Positions 8,125 to 16,277 are shown, numbered from the stretch's first letter. The stretch is DNA of 64,000 nt from Arthrobacter oryzae (GCF_030812315.1 NZ_JAUSSM010000010.1:124001-188000), one strand, 5' to 3'. Translations and numbers: made by a program. The notes: generated from the sequence alone by a model not told the origin.

Positions 8125-8592
8125 ATGTCTCGTCCCCCCCTCCCTCCGTACACCGAAGAAACCGCCATCGAGAAGGTCCGTGCAGCCGAGGATGGCTGGA
8201 ACACTCGTGATCCCGAGCGCATTTCCCTCGCCTACAGCGAGAACAGTTGGTGGCGCAATCGCTCGACGTTTGTGCAGGGTCGCGCCGCCATCGTCGAGTT
8301 CCTCGCCGACAAGTGGGAGCGCGAGCTCGACTACCGGCTCATCAAGGAATTGTGGGCCTACACCGACGACGTCATTGCCGTCCGCTTCGCGTACGAGTAT
8401 CATGACGCCGCGGGCCAGTGGTTCCGCGCCTACGGCAACGAGAACTGGCACTTCGACAAGGATGGACTCATGACACATCGCCACGCGAGCATCAACGACC
8501 TCGCCATCAACGAGTCCGACCGCAAGTTCTTCTGGGACACCTCCGGGCCCCGCCCCGCGGATCACCCCGGTCTGAGCGAACTCGGACTGTAA
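8125..8592 (+). CDS. DUF1348 family protein (NTF2-like fold)
   Basis: 155 residues, intact. The start follows AAGGAG by about 7 bases. It matches the DUF1348 family: AEDGWNTRDPERISLAYS, SWWRNRSTFVQGRAAI, ELWAYTDDVIAVRFAYEY, GNENWHFDKDGLM and a C-terminal GPRPADHPGLSELGL. The fold is a small cone-shaped NTF2/SnoaL-like barrel. No reaction is assigned to the family with certainty. It is expressed with a TetR regulator whose start overlaps its stop, so it is probably the regulated function. Confidence 0.85.
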   Translation: MSRPPLPPYTEETAIEKVRAAEDGWNTRDPERISLAYSENSWWRNRSTFVQGRAAIVEFLADKWERELDYRLIKELWAYTDDVIAVRFAYEYHDAAGQWFRAYGNENWHFDKDGLMTHRHASINDLAINESDRKFFWDTSGPRPADHPGLSELGL

Positions 8593-9158
8593 TGCCACGC
8601 ACCCTCCTCGAACGCTCGGACGCCGTTCGCGCCCTCGCCGGTGTCTTCCGCCGGCGAGGGTTTGAGAGCAGCTCCCTGTCCGTCATCCAGCAGGAGGCTG
8701 GCATCGGTCGCGGCAGCTTGTACCACTTCTTCCCGGACGGGAAGACAGACATGGCCAGGGCTGTGCTGGATCAGGTGAGCGACTGGTTCGAGGATGCGGT
8801 TTTCGCACCGCTTCGTTCCGCAACTGACGCCGCTGAGGCGGTCTCGGCTATGACGAGGGCGGTCGCGGACTATTTCGTCTCCCGCGAGAATGTCTGCCTA
8901 TTCGCCGCAATGACACTCGGGGAGGAGAAGGAGACGTTCGCCGGTGAGGTCAAGGCCTACTTCGTGGACTGGGTCGACGCGTTGGCCGCGCTGCTGCAGC
9001 GCGGCGGGCTAACTCCCGGGGATGCTCACGAGAACGCATTGGACGCCGTTGCCATGATCCAGGGTGGACTCATCATTACCCGCGCCTACGGCGACGAGTC
9101 TACCTTCCTGGGGGTCATGGAACGTGTCGAGCGTCGTCTGCTCGCGCAGCTCTGCTGA
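8592..9158 (+). CDS. TetR-family transcriptional repressor
   Basis: 188 residues. The N-terminal HTH reads FRRRGFESSSLSVIQQEAGIGRGSLYHFFPDGKTDM, with the usual SLYHFF recognition helix. The C-terminal ligand domain resembles TetR_C (LmrA/YxaF-like: SRENVCLFAAMTLGEE, AVAMIQGGLIITRA). The ATG overlaps the TAA of the DUF1348 gene by one base, so they form one operon. The double palindrome at 8065-8100 is its likely binding site. Confidence 0.85.
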   Translation: MPRTLLERSDAVRALAGVFRRRGFESSSLSVIQQEAGIGRGSLYHFFPDGKTDMARAVLDQVSDWFEDAVFAPLRSATDAAEAVSAMTRAVADYFVSRENVCLFAAMTLGEEKETFAGEVKAYFVDWVDALAALLQRGGLTPGDAHENALDAVAMIQGGLIITRAYGDESTFLGVMERVERRLLAQLC

Positions 9159-9277
9159 CGCCTGGACCGCCAGCCCGCTGGTCACCCACGGCGCCGGGCG
9201 CGCGTGGCCTGGATACGATCGTTTACCCCGCACGATGAAATGCACGGTGAAGGTGCCATAGGCGCACAGTCCTGATC

Positions 9278-9303
9278 GTCTCGTAACTCTTGAGATACGA
9301 GAC
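9278..9303. repeat. Res-like inverted repeat
   Basis: GTCTCGTA (9278-9285) and TACGAGAC (9296-9303) around a 10-base loop. The arms match those of the palindromes at 2821 and 23461. It lies 44 bases left of the transposon end at 9347. No gene is seen between 9159 and 9487. Confidence 0.45.
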
Positions 9304-9346
9304 GTCTCACGCCTCTACCCTGACGAACCCGGACTCCCGCGAGAGG

Positions 9347-9372
9347 TGTCGTTTTCAGAAGTCGTCTGCACT
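9347..9372 (+). mobile_element. Tn402/Tn5053-like terminal inverted repeat, facing right
   Basis: Begins TGTCGTTTTCAGAAGTCG and continues to CTGCACT. This matches the 25-base IRt/IRi consensus of the Tn402 (class 1 integron backbone) family, TGTCRTTTTCAGAAG..., recalled from memory. A partner in the opposite orientation with the same last 16 bases lies at 23280-23299. A TniA-like transposase gene and a resolvase gene lie between them. Confidence 0.6.
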
Positions 9373-9487
9373 CGCTCCTGTGGGTTTTGACGGTACTTGG
9401 CGGCGTTTTGTTGTCGATATGTGTCGCTGATAGGAGTCCGTTTTGTGCGGAATCGTTCGGGCCGTGGGTCAGGCTGAGCGATAGTTT

Positions 9488-10684
9488 CTACCCCGTTATG
9501 TGGTCGTTGCCGCGCATTCGGACGGCAACCACTAAGCCAGAGGCGGCGGTGAGTGCCGCGACAGTGGCGATGGCAGCGGGAATCCCATGCATGTCTGCGA
9601 GAAGGCCCGACAGGAGCGCGCCTACGGCGAATCCGCCGTCGCGCCACAGGCGGTAGATGCCGACGGAGCGGGCCCGCCAGGTGGGGTGTGCGACGTCTCC
9701 GATTGCGGCTAGGAGGGCGGGGTAGACCATGGCTGTTCCAAGTCCCAGGAGAACTGCGGCGATGAGCCAGGGCCCGAAGCTGTGGGATGCGGCGACTAAC
9801 GCGAGTCCCGCGGCTTGGACGATCATGCCGGCCACGATGAGCCATTTGCGGCCCCACCGGTCTGAGGCGGCTCCGGTGAAGAGTTGCCCGGCGCCCCAGA
9901 CCGCGGGGTAGACGGCGGCCAGGATTCCCACTTGGTTCAGGTTGAGCCCGGAACTGACGAACAGGACCGGGAAGAGGCCCCAGGCGAGGCCGTCGTTAAG
10001 GTTGTTAACCAGGCCGGCTTGGCTGGCTGCGGAGAGGGAACGGTCTTTGAAGCTGGTGAGGGTGAAGATCTGGCCTGTGGTGAGTCCGGCGTGGGCGCTG
10101 CTGTGTGTACTGACGTGCTGGGAGGCCTCGCTCCTGGCATGGTGGCGGGTTTCGCGCACGGTCAGGACTGACAGGCCCAATCCTAGGGCGATGTAGGCGG
10201 CTCCGAGGAGGAAGGGGCCGGGCCGGAGCCCGTAGGTGGAGGCGATGTATCCGGTGGCCAGGGCGGTGACGGCGACGCCGAGGTAGCCTGCCGCTTCGTT
10301 CAGGCCCATGGCGAGGCCGCGCTGTTTGGGGCCGGTCAGGTCCATCTTCATGATCACCGCGGTGGACCAGGTCAGGCCTTGGCTGATACCGAGGAACACG
10401 TTCGCGGCCACGATCCATTCCCAGGACGGGCCGAGGATGAGCATGAGCGGTACGGGTATTGCGACCAGCCAGCCGGTGACGAGGACGGGTTTGCGGCCGT
10501 ACCGGTCAGAGAGTGTTCCTGCAAAGTAGTTCGTCGCGGCTTTGGACAGGCCGAAGGCGAGGATGTACGTCAGCGCACTGGTGTAGAGGTCCAGGTGGAA
10601 TGTCTGGGAAGCGAGGAGGGGCAGGACGGTGCGTTCCTGTCCGAGGGTCCCGCCGACGAGGGCGTTGATGGCCACCAGCAGCAT
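9488..10684 (-). CDS. Major facilitator superfamily transporter
   Basis: About 398 residues from the first in-frame ATG, with 12 hydrophobic segments and the loop signatures GTLSDRYGRKPV (after segment 2) and GAASDRWGRKWL (after segment 8). Substrate unknown. The frame is open upstream and LGLRQNLAQF before this ATG looks like natural N-terminal sequence, so the real start may be a rare codon between about 10720 and 10800. The still longer extension overlaps the terminator at 10805 and the next gene and is not credible. Downstream of the persulfide operon on the same strand, but beyond its terminator. Confidence 0.8.
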   Translation of the reverse strand: MLLVAINALVGGTLGQERTVLPLLASQTFHLDLYTSALTYILAFGLSKAATNYFAGTLSDRYGRKPVLVTGWLVAIPVPLMLILGPSWEWIVAANVFLGISQGLTWSTAVIMKMDLTGPKQRGLAMGLNEAAGYLGVAVTALATGYIASTYGLRPGPFLLGAAYIALGLGLSVLTVRETRHHARSEASQHVSTHSSAHAGLTTGQIFTLTSFKDRSLSAASQAGLVNNLNDGLAWGLFPVLFVSSGLNLNQVGILAAVYPAVWGAGQLFTGAASDRWGRKWLIVAGMIVQAAGLALVAASHSFGPWLIAAVLLGLGTAMVYPALLAAIGDVAHPTWRARSVGIYRLWRDGGFAVGALLSGLLADMHGIPAAIATVAALTAASGLVVAVRMRGNDHITG

Positions 10685-10804
10685 GAACTGCGCCAGGTTT
10701 TGCCGAAGGCCCAGTACGGCGTCCGGTGTGATCCCGGGGTAGGGCGCGGGGGTGTGCTGCCGGGCATTCGTGGCGGTCCATTCCGTGTGCGGGTAAATGA
10801 AGGT

Positions 10805-10833
10805 GCCCGGGCGCGTGGGGTGCGCGCCCGGGC
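10805..10833 (-). terminator. GC-rich terminator of the persulfide operon
   Basis: Perfect 10-base stem GCCCGGGCGC (10805-10814) / GCGCCCGGGC (10824-10833), 58 bases after the stop of the gene at 10891. A second GCCCGGGC copy follows at 10838. No U-run is obvious, as is common in high-GC actinobacteria. Confidence 0.55.
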
Positions 10834-10890
10834 TGGAAGCCCGGGCAGGAGGGGGGTCCTGCCCGGGCAGCGTTGGGGTTGGTGAGGGTT

Positions 10891-12303
10891 CTAGGCTGAT
10901 GCGTCGGCGTTGTGCCGTGTCTGCTGGAAGGCGTCCCAGGCGGCGTAGCTGCCGTCGAGTTCGACGACGTCGTACCCGGCACGGCGCAGGGCGCTGGCCG
11001 CGACGGAGTTCCGTACCCCGGACTGGCAGTAGGTGACGATGGTTCCTTCGGTGGGGAGCTTGTCCAGGTGCCACATGATCCGGCCGCCGCTGAGCTGGTA
11101 GGACCCGGGGATGTTCCCGGCGATGTGTTCGCTGCGGTTGCGAACGTCCACGACCATGGCGGCGTCAAAGTCCTGCAGCTCCTCAGGCTGGATCAGTTTC
11201 GGAGTGGACATGGGGAGTCCTTCGATGCTGGTGACGTAGCCGGCAACGTTGTCGATGCCGACCCGGACCAGGTGGTCCCACATGTCCTGTGCGGCTTCCT
11301 GGTCCGGTGCCAGCAGCACCAGCGGGTTCTTGTCCGTTTCGGGGTTCACTACCCAGGCGCCGTAGCTGGCCACTGACTTTCCGGCCGGCACGTTCAGGGA
11401 ACGGGTCACGGTGCCTTCGTGGACCTCACTGTTGGAACGGGTGTCGATGAAGGTCAGAGTGTCCTCAGCCAGGCCCGCAGCAACAATGCCCGTGGCGAGC
11501 TCGGGCAATGGTGTCCGCTCACCCATGACGGCAGGTCCTTCACGGTTCTCCCGCTTCATCCGTCCGAAGTACGCGTGCGCATCGGGCTGGCCGTCGAGGA
11601 GTTCGTCAATGAAGCCCTGCTCGTCGTTCGCGGCGAGGTAGGGACCCCACCAGGAGTAGAGCCGCTCATAGCCAACCGTTGAGGACGGGATGGCCCCGAG
11701 TGCCTTTCCGCAGGCACTGCCGGCTCCGTGCGCCGGGTGGACCTGGACATAGTCCGGCAGGGTCAGGAACTTGTCCCGCAGGCTGGCGAATAGCTGCTTG
11801 GCACCTTCGAAGCGGGTGTCGACGCCGCCGGCCGCCTCGTCCAGCAGGTCCGGACGGCCCAGGTCGCCCGAGAAAACGAAGTCACCGGAAAGCAGGTAGC
11901 CGGGCTGGTCGGAAAAGGCACCGTCGGTGACCAGGAAGGACAGGTGCTCGGGGGTGTGGCCCGGAGTGTGGAGGGCCTGGATGCTGATGTTGCCGATCGT
12001 GATCTTGTCACCGTCGTAGAGGCGTTCGCCGTCGAATTCGTACTGCCAGTCCGGCCCACCCTCGCCCGAGACGTAGATCTTCGCGCCGGTGGCGGCGGCC
12101 AGTTCGCGGGTGCCGGAAAGATAATCGGCGTGAATATGGGTTTCGGTGACGGCCACGATCTTCATGCGGTTCTTCTCAGCCAGTTCCTGGTACACCGCGA
12201 TGTCGCGGCGGCCGTCAACAACAACGGCCGTGCCGTTGGCCTGGCAGCCGATCAGGTAGCTGGCCTGGGCGAGGTCTTCATCGTAAATGCGCTCGATAAG
12301 CAT
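10891..12303 (-). CDS. cstB: CstB-like persulfide dioxygenase-sulfurtransferase
   Basis: 470 residues in three parts. Residues 1-240 are a metallo-beta-lactamase-fold persulfide dioxygenase (THIHADYLSG with His56, His58 and Asp60; HTPGHTPEH from 112; LSGDFVF; VHPAHGAGS). Residues about 265-355 form a rhodanese-like domain with no catalytic Cys (LLAPDQEAAQ where the loop should be). Residues about 370-465 are an active rhodanese (TYCQSGVRNS). MBL, pseudo-rhodanese, rhodanese is the arrangement known for CstB, which oxidises low-molecular-weight persulfide to thiosulfate in the cytosol. Last gene of the minus-strand operon; an operator for the repressor lies just upstream at 12368. Confidence 0.88.
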   Translation of the reverse strand: MLIERIYDEDLAQASYLIGCQANGTAVVVDGRRDIAVYQELAEKNRMKIVAVTETHIHADYLSGTRELAAATGAKIYVSGEGGPDWQYEFDGERLYDGDKITIGNISIQALHTPGHTPEHLSFLVTDGAFSDQPGYLLSGDFVFSGDLGRPDLLDEAAGGVDTRFEGAKQLFASLRDKFLTLPDYVQVHPAHGAGSACGKALGAIPSSTVGYERLYSWWGPYLAANDEQGFIDELLDGQPDAHAYFGRMKRENREGPAVMGERTPLPELATGIVAAGLAEDTLTFIDTRSNSEVHEGTVTRSLNVPAGKSVASYGAWVVNPETDKNPLVLLAPDQEAAQDMWDHLVRVGIDNVAGYVTSIEGLPMSTPKLIQPEELQDFDAAMVVDVRNRSEHIAGNIPGSYQLSGGRIMWHLDKLPTEGTIVTYCQSGVRNSVAASALRRAGYDVVELDGSYAAWDAFQQTRHNADASA

Positions 12304-12367
12304 CTTGGGTGATCTCCTTCGTAAGGGGTGGAGGGAAATTTCGTCGTTCTCTCTGATTCCAACAAGG

Positions 12368-12383
12368 ATACCCCTGGGGGTAT
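12368..12383. promoter_or_regulatory. CstR-type operator before the cstB-like gene
   Basis: ATACCCCTGGGGGTAT, a perfect 16-base palindrome. It shares the ACCCC...GGGGT core of CsoR/CstR operators and matches the sites at 15107 and 15128. It indicates an internal promoter, repressed separately, for the cstB-like gene. Confidence 0.75.
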
Positions 12384-12424
12384 TCCCGAATGCTGGATTT
12401 GCCAGTGTTTTCTTGCTCCGGGTG

Positions 12425-12787
12425 TTAGGGCTGTTGCTGTGCGGCCTCGGTGCGGAGCTTGTCCATGTCCACGTCCTTCACGGCCTGGATGACTTCCTCG
12501 AGTCCGGTGGCGTTGAGGGCTCCGGGCTGGGAGAAGACCAGTGTCTTGTCCTTGAAGGCCATCAGGGTGGGGATGGAGGTAATGCCCGCTGCGGCGGCGA
12601 GGGCCTGTTCTGCTTCCGTGTCGACCTTGGCGAAGGTGATGTCCGGGTGCCGTTCGGCCGCGGCTCCGTAGGTAGGGGCGAACATGCGGCACGGGCCGCA
12701 CCAGGCCGCCCAGAAGTCAACGAAGACGATGTCGTTGTTCTCCAGGGTCTGGGCCAAACTCTGTTCGGTGATGTCGATGGTTGCCAT
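12425..12787 (-). CDS. trxA: Thioredoxin
   Basis: 120 residues with the active site WCGPC at 29-33, the cis-Pro loop (ITSIPTLM) and a C-terminal helix. The tail DMDKLRTEAAQQQP is a little longer than usual. Within the operon it probably reduces or collects persulfidated rhodanese and dioxygenase products. Spaced 121 bases before cstB-like, with the operator in between, and 55 bases after the small rhodanese. Confidence 0.9.
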   Translation of the reverse strand: MATIDITEQSLAQTLENNDIVFVDFWAAWCGPCRMFAPTYGAAAERHPDITFAKVDTEAEQALAAAAGITSIPTLMAFKDKTLVFSQPGALNATGLEEVIQAVKDVDMDKLRTEAAQQQP

Positions 12788-12842
12788 CGTCTTTCATGTC
12801 CTTTCAGGCATTGCCTTGGTTAGTTTCTGCGGGACTGCGGGG

Positions 12843-13139
12843 TCAGGTGGTGGGGAGGCCGGCGCGGGTCCAGGCGGTCATGCCGCCGGCCATTGTGTCG
12901 GCCTTATATCCCGCACCGTTGAGCGCTTCGGCCACGGCGGCACTGCGGTTGCCGCTGCGGCAGACCGCAATGACGGGCACGGCGGGGTCCAGTTCGGAAA
13001 GACGCGCCTGCAGCTGGCCCATGGGGATGTGCAGGGCGCCGGGGATCATGCCTTCGGCGACTTCGAAGTCCTCGCGGACATCGAGGATGCAGGCGGTGGA
13101 GCGCCGCTGCCCGGCTTCGGTGATGGTGATTTCAGCCAT
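12843..13139 (-). CDS. Single-domain rhodanese sulfurtransferase
   Basis: 98 residues. DVREDFEVAEGMIPGALHIPM is the family CH2A-like entry, and AVCRSGNRS carries the catalytic Cys with its phosphate-like loop. It moves sulfane sulfur between thiols in the cytosol. The ATG has GAAGGAGAA upstream. It is one of four active rhodanese loops in this operon, which suggests a relay of sulfur carriers. Confidence 0.88.
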   Translation of the reverse strand: MAEITITEAGQRRSTACILDVREDFEVAEGMIPGALHIPMGQLQARLSELDPAVPVIAVCRSGNRSAAVAEALNGAGYKADTMAGGMTAWTRAGLPTT

Positions 13140-13171
13140 TGGGTTCTCCTTCGAAATGTTGTGGGCTGTTG

Positions 13172-13513
13172 TCAGCGGACGGGTTCGCCGGCCTGGCGCC
13201 AGGCGCCGATGCCGCCGCGCAGGGAGTACGCCTCGTACCCCTGGGATGCGAGGAGCCGGGCCGCTGACGCGGAGCGTACGCCGGAGGCGCACATGGCTAT
13301 CACTGCCCGGTTCTTGTTGATTCCGGCGGTGCCGGCTTGCAGCCGGTCCAACGGGAGGTGTTTGGCCTGGGGCGCCCGGCCGGAGCGCCATTCCTGGACG
13401 GAGCGGACATCGATCAGTGCGGCTCCTGAGGACAGGAGGTCCTTTGCCTCAACGACTGAGACTGTCTTGTAGGGCTTGCTGAAGGCTTTCTTCAGGGAGC
13501 TGATGAGGCCCAT
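13172..13513 (-). CDS. Single-domain rhodanese sulfurtransferase
   Basis: 113 residues. A 20-residue N-terminal segment rich in Lys (MGLISSLKKAFSKPYK) precedes the domain, which reads LIDVRSVQEWRSGRAPQAKH and MCASGVRSASAARLL with the catalytic Cys. The end (LRGGIGAWRQAGEPV) is typical. Start at the ATG with AAGGAGAA upstream. Neighbours on both sides are sulfur genes in one orientation with short gaps (32 and 26 bases). Confidence 0.87.
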   Translation of the reverse strand: MGLISSLKKAFSKPYKTVSVVEAKDLLSSGAALIDVRSVQEWRSGRAPQAKHLPLDRLQAGTAGINKNRAVIAMCASGVRSASAARLLASQGYEAYSLRGGIGAWRQAGEPVR

Positions 13514-13539
13514 GGTGTTCTCCTTGATGGGTGCCAGGT

Positions 13540-14439
13540 TCAGGCGGGTGAGGGAATGTTGCTGCGGCGGCCGCTGCGGTTGCGCAGGGGGCAGGAGCTG
13601 ATGAAGAACCAGCAAATACTTGCCGTGGCGGCTGTCAACGCTGCAACGCCGGCGGTGATGAGCCACCGCAGATCGGCCGGGGCCTGCTGGATGAGGACGA
13701 AGGTTCCCATGGCCAGAACGAACCAGCCGAATGCCTTGCGCAGCGCAGCTTCCGGGATGCGGCCGGCGAGTTTGGACCCGGCGAGGGTGCCGACGATGGC
13801 GGCGGCCGTCACGCCGAGGGTGAGGCCCCAGTCGAGCTGGACGGTGGTGAGGTAACCGGCAAGTCCTGCGAAGGACTTCATGGCGATGACCACCAGGGAA
13901 GTGCCCACGGCAACGGACATCGGCAGGCCGCCCAGCAATGCCAGGGCAGGCACCACAAGGAACCCGCCGCCCGCTCCGACCAGGCCGGTAATGAGCCCGA
14001 CGACGGCGCCGTCCAGCAGCACCCTGCCAAGGGGAAGTTCATGCTTGACGGGTGCGGCGCCGTCGTCGGACTTCTTCTTCCGGCCGCGGAGCATGGCCAC
14101 GGAGGTGGCCACCATCATGACCGCGAAGGCGATGAGCAGGATCTGGCCCGGGATGTGCCCGCCCAGCAGGCCGCCGACGAACGCGCCGGCCATGCCGGCC
14201 GCGCCGAAGATCAGGCCCGTCCGCCACATCACCCTTCCCCCGCGGGCATGGCTGAACACGCTCACCGCCGAGGTGACGCCGACGACAAAGAGCGATGCCG
14301 CGATGGCTTCCTTGGCCTCGAAACCGGCCACGTACACCAGGATCGGGACGGTCAGGATCGATCCGCCGCCGCCCAGGACACCGAGTGAGAGTCCGATGAC
14401 TACCGAGAGGGCAAGGACCAGGAGCAGGGTGATGGTCAT
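13540..14439 (-). CDS. TauE/SafE-family sulfite/sulfur-anion exporter
   Basis: 299 residues with eight or so hydrophobic helices and the paired family signatures GVLGGGGSILTVPILVY (about 26-42) and GLVGAGGGFLVVPALA in the second half. The family exports sulfite, sulfoacetate or similar anions; in persulfide operons (CstA-CstB neighbours) it is thought to remove sulfite or thiosulfate. The start overlaps the stop of the upstream rhodanese gene by four bases (ATGA). The C-terminal tail (SCPLRNRSGRRSN) is cytosolic. Confidence 0.87.
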   Translation of the reverse strand: MTITLLLVLALSVVIGLSLGVLGGGGSILTVPILVYVAGFEAKEAIAASLFVVGVTSAVSVFSHARGGRVMWRTGLIFGAAGMAGAFVGGLLGGHIPGQILLIAFAVMMVATSVAMLRGRKKKSDDGAAPVKHELPLGRVLLDGAVVGLITGLVGAGGGFLVVPALALLGGLPMSVAVGTSLVVIAMKSFAGLAGYLTTVQLDWGLTLGVTAAAIVGTLAGSKLAGRIPEAALRKAFGWFVLAMGTFVLIQQAPADLRWLITAGVAALTAATASICWFFISSCPLRNRSGRRSNIPSPA

Positions 14440-15056
14440 GAGGCTTTGGCCTCCTCCCGGACACCAGCGGCGGGGAGGGTCAGGATGGCGCTTTCGCGGG
14501 TGGGTTCCTTGGCAGCCTTGTTCCACGGCATTGCCGAGATGGCCTGGCCCATGGCGCAGGTGTTGGTGGCGGCCGAGAAGGTCAGGCCGGTGCCGATGGC
14601 GCCGGCGAGCACGCGGATCTTCGGGGAGACGAACTTGCCGCCGGCCAGGCCCAGGACCACCAGGGAACCTGCGGCGAGACGGACCTGGCGCTCAAGGTCC
14701 CAGCGGTCCTTGCCCTTGACGACGTCCCCACCGGCGGCAGCGAAGCCCGGTGCCCCGCCGGTCAGGACGTAGGCGGAGTCGATGCCGGCCTTGGCAAGGC
14801 GCTGGCGGGCCTGCTCGGCGCGGGCGCCGGACTGGCAGACCAGGACCACGCGGGAACCCAGGCGGGCGGCGAGCTCCTCAGTGTGCTCGGACAGCAGCGG
14901 CAGGGGCACGTTGTAGGAACCGCGGATGTGCATGGATTCGAACTCGGCGGCGGAGCGCACATCGATCACCACGAGGTCCTCGTGCTGGTCAATCCAGGTG
15001 CACAGGGTCTCGGGAGCAAGTGCGGTGACGGCGGGAGCCGTGGAGGGGGAAGTCAT
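14436..15056 (-). CDS. Rhodanese with C-terminal DUF2892 membrane segment
   Basis: 206 residues. Residues 15-110 form a rhodanese (VIDVRSAAEFESMHIRGSYN, VLVCQSGARAEQA with the catalytic Cys). Residues 130-180 form the DUF2892 hairpin (DRWDLERQVRLAAGSLVVLG, then LAGAIGTGLTFSAATNTCAM with a conserved Cys), two membrane helices. A membrane-bound sulfurtransferase of this type is common beside TauE/SafE and could hand sulfur to it. First gene of the operon; the operators at 15107-15143 lie directly upstream. Confidence 0.88.
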   Translation of the reverse strand: MTSPSTAPAVTALAPETLCTWIDQHEDLVVIDVRSAAEFESMHIRGSYNVPLPLLSEHTEELAARLGSRVVLVCQSGARAEQARQRLAKAGIDSAYVLTGGAPGFAAAGGDVVKGKDRWDLERQVRLAAGSLVVLGLAGGKFVSPKIRVLAGAIGTGLTFSAATNTCAMGQAISAMPWNKAAKEPTRESAILTLPAAGVREEAKAS

Positions 15057-15106
15057 TGCTGGCCTCTCGATTGGGGGAAGGGTGAATACCCCACCCAGTA
15101 TTACTG

Positions 15107-15143
15107 ATACCCCGGGGGGTAGTCAAAACACCCTAGGGGGTAT
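15107..15143. promoter_or_regulatory. Two CstR-type operators in the divergent promoter region
   Basis: ATACCCCGGGGGGTAG from 15107 and ACACCCTAGGGGGTAT from 15128, both of the ACCC-N-GGGT type and 21 bases (two turns) apart. A weaker half site ATACCCCACCC is at 15086. They sit between the rhodanese operon (start 15056) and the repressor gene (start 15181), so the repressor would control both directions and itself. Confidence 0.75.
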
Positions 15144-15180
15144 AAGATTGGACAAGCCCCCCGGACATTTGGAGAAACCC

Positions 15181-15438
15181 TTGGAACTCAATCCCTCAGA
15201 ACTCACGCCTGTGATCAACCGGCTCAAGCGCGCCCAGGGCCAGCTCGCCGCTGTCACCCGCATGCTCGAAGAAGGCCGGGACTGCAAGGACGTCGTTACC
15301 CAGCTCGCAGCCGTGTCCAAAGCGCTCGACCGGGCCGGGTTCGCCATCATTGCCACGGGCCTTGAGCAGTGCATCGTCCAGAAGGACGCAACGATGGACA
15401 AGAAAGAGCTGGAAAAGCTCTTCCTCTCCCTCGCCTGA
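15181..15438 (+). CDS. cstR: CsoR-family repressor, persulfide-sensing CstR type
   Basis: 85 residues, all-helical DUF156. Start at TTG with GGAG six bases before. Only two of the three copper ligands of CsoR remain: Cys35 (GRDCKDVV) and Cys64 (GLEQCIV). The position of the CsoR histidine, four residues before the second Cys, is Gly60. Loss of that His with two Cys kept is the mark of CstR, which senses per- and polysulfides by linking Cys pairs. The neighbouring sulfur genes and operators agree. On persulfidation it should leave the three operators and switch the operon on. Confidence 0.88.
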   Translation: MELNPSELTPVINRLKRAQGQLAAVTRMLEEGRDCKDVVTQLAAVSKALDRAGFAIIATGLEQCIVQKDATMDKKELEKLFLSLA

Positions 15439-15471
15439 CCAGACCGACCTTCGCCCTACCCCAGGAGAACC

Positions 15472-15879
15472 ATGACGTACACACTCAGCACGACCGTAAC
15501 TCTTCCGTGGGCCGATGCAGTTGACCGCGCCCGCGACGCCCTTTCGGCCCAAGGGTTCGGAATCCTTACCGAGATCAACGTCCGGTCCACCTTCGAGGCC
15601 AAGCTTGGCGCTGAAGCCGCTGACGCCGTCGGCGACTACGTAATTCTTGGTGCCTGCAACCCGGGCCTTGCGAGCCGTGCCCTCGCTGCAGAACCCGAAA
15701 TCGGTGCGCTCCTGCCCTGCAACGTCGTTGTACGTCAAGGCAAAGACGCAGGAACGACCATCATCGAGGCCATCGACCCGCAAACCATGGTCCAACTCAG
15801 CGCTTCACCGGCTGTTAAAGAGGTCGCAGACGACGCCGGCGCCCGTCTGCGCAGGGCCCTTGCCGCAGTAGGCAACTAA
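15472..15879 (+). CDS. DUF302 domain protein
   Basis: 135 residues. Reads TLPWADAVDRARDALSAQGFGILTEINV, DYVILGACNPGLASRAL and LLPCNVVVR, the DUF302 landmarks, with Cys in GACNP and PCNV. The family is a small alpha-beta fold of unproven role that often accompanies sulfur-oxidation and rhodanese genes. It lies 33 bases after cstR and is probably cotranscribed. GGAG lies just before the ATG. Confidence 0.85.
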   Translation: MTYTLSTTVTLPWADAVDRARDALSAQGFGILTEINVRSTFEAKLGAEAADAVGDYVILGACNPGLASRALAAEPEIGALLPCNVVVRQGKDAGTTIIEAIDPQTMVQLSASPAVKEVADDAGARLRRALAAVGN

Positions 15880-15917
15880 CGGAAAAAGTAGCGCCTGAGA
15901 ACGAACGCACCCCTGAA

Positions 15918-16277
15918 ATGCCACAAGCACCAAACGGCCCCGGCTTGCTCATCCATGCAGCAGGTCCACTTGAGCCCAACACGTTGGCAGGAATCCTGCG
16001 CAACTCAGCCAACGCACGTGCCGCGGTCACGCCAGGAACAGCCATCGAAGTCGTGGTCCAAGGCCCTGGCGTACGCCTGCTCGCTGCAGACTCGCCGGTC
16101 GGCGACGCCATCACCCACAGACAGCACTTGAACGTGAAGATTCTTGCCTGTGCAAACAGCCTTCGGTCGACAGGACTGGACACAAAAGAACTTACAGCTG
16201 GCATCAACACTGTTCCAGCAGCAGTGGCGCACCTGGCGGAGCGCCAATGGCAGGGCTGGGCCTACGTCAGGCCCTGA
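15918..16277 (+). CDS. DsrE-like sulfur-relay protein
   Basis: 119 residues. GLLIHAAGP at the start, then VVVQGPGVRLL and ILACANSLRSTGLD, match the DsrE/DsrF-like fold with its conserved Cys in the AC-NS motif. TVPAAVAHLAERQWQGWAYVRP is the usual end. In the family this Cys carries sulfane sulfur between partners. Last intact gene of the plus-strand arm, 38 bases after DUF302 and 68 bases before the IS256-type element. Confidence 0.82.
   Translation: MPQAPNGPGLLIHAAGPLEPNTLAGILRNSANARAAVTPGTAIEVVVQGPGVRLLAADSPVGDAITHRQHLNVKILACANSLRSTGLDTKELTAGINTVPAAVAHLAERQWQGWAYVRP

Noticed and set aside
10685..11074. N-terminal extension of the MFS frame
   Set aside because: It overlaps the cstB-like gene and a terminator and has Arg/Pro-rich non-membrane composition.
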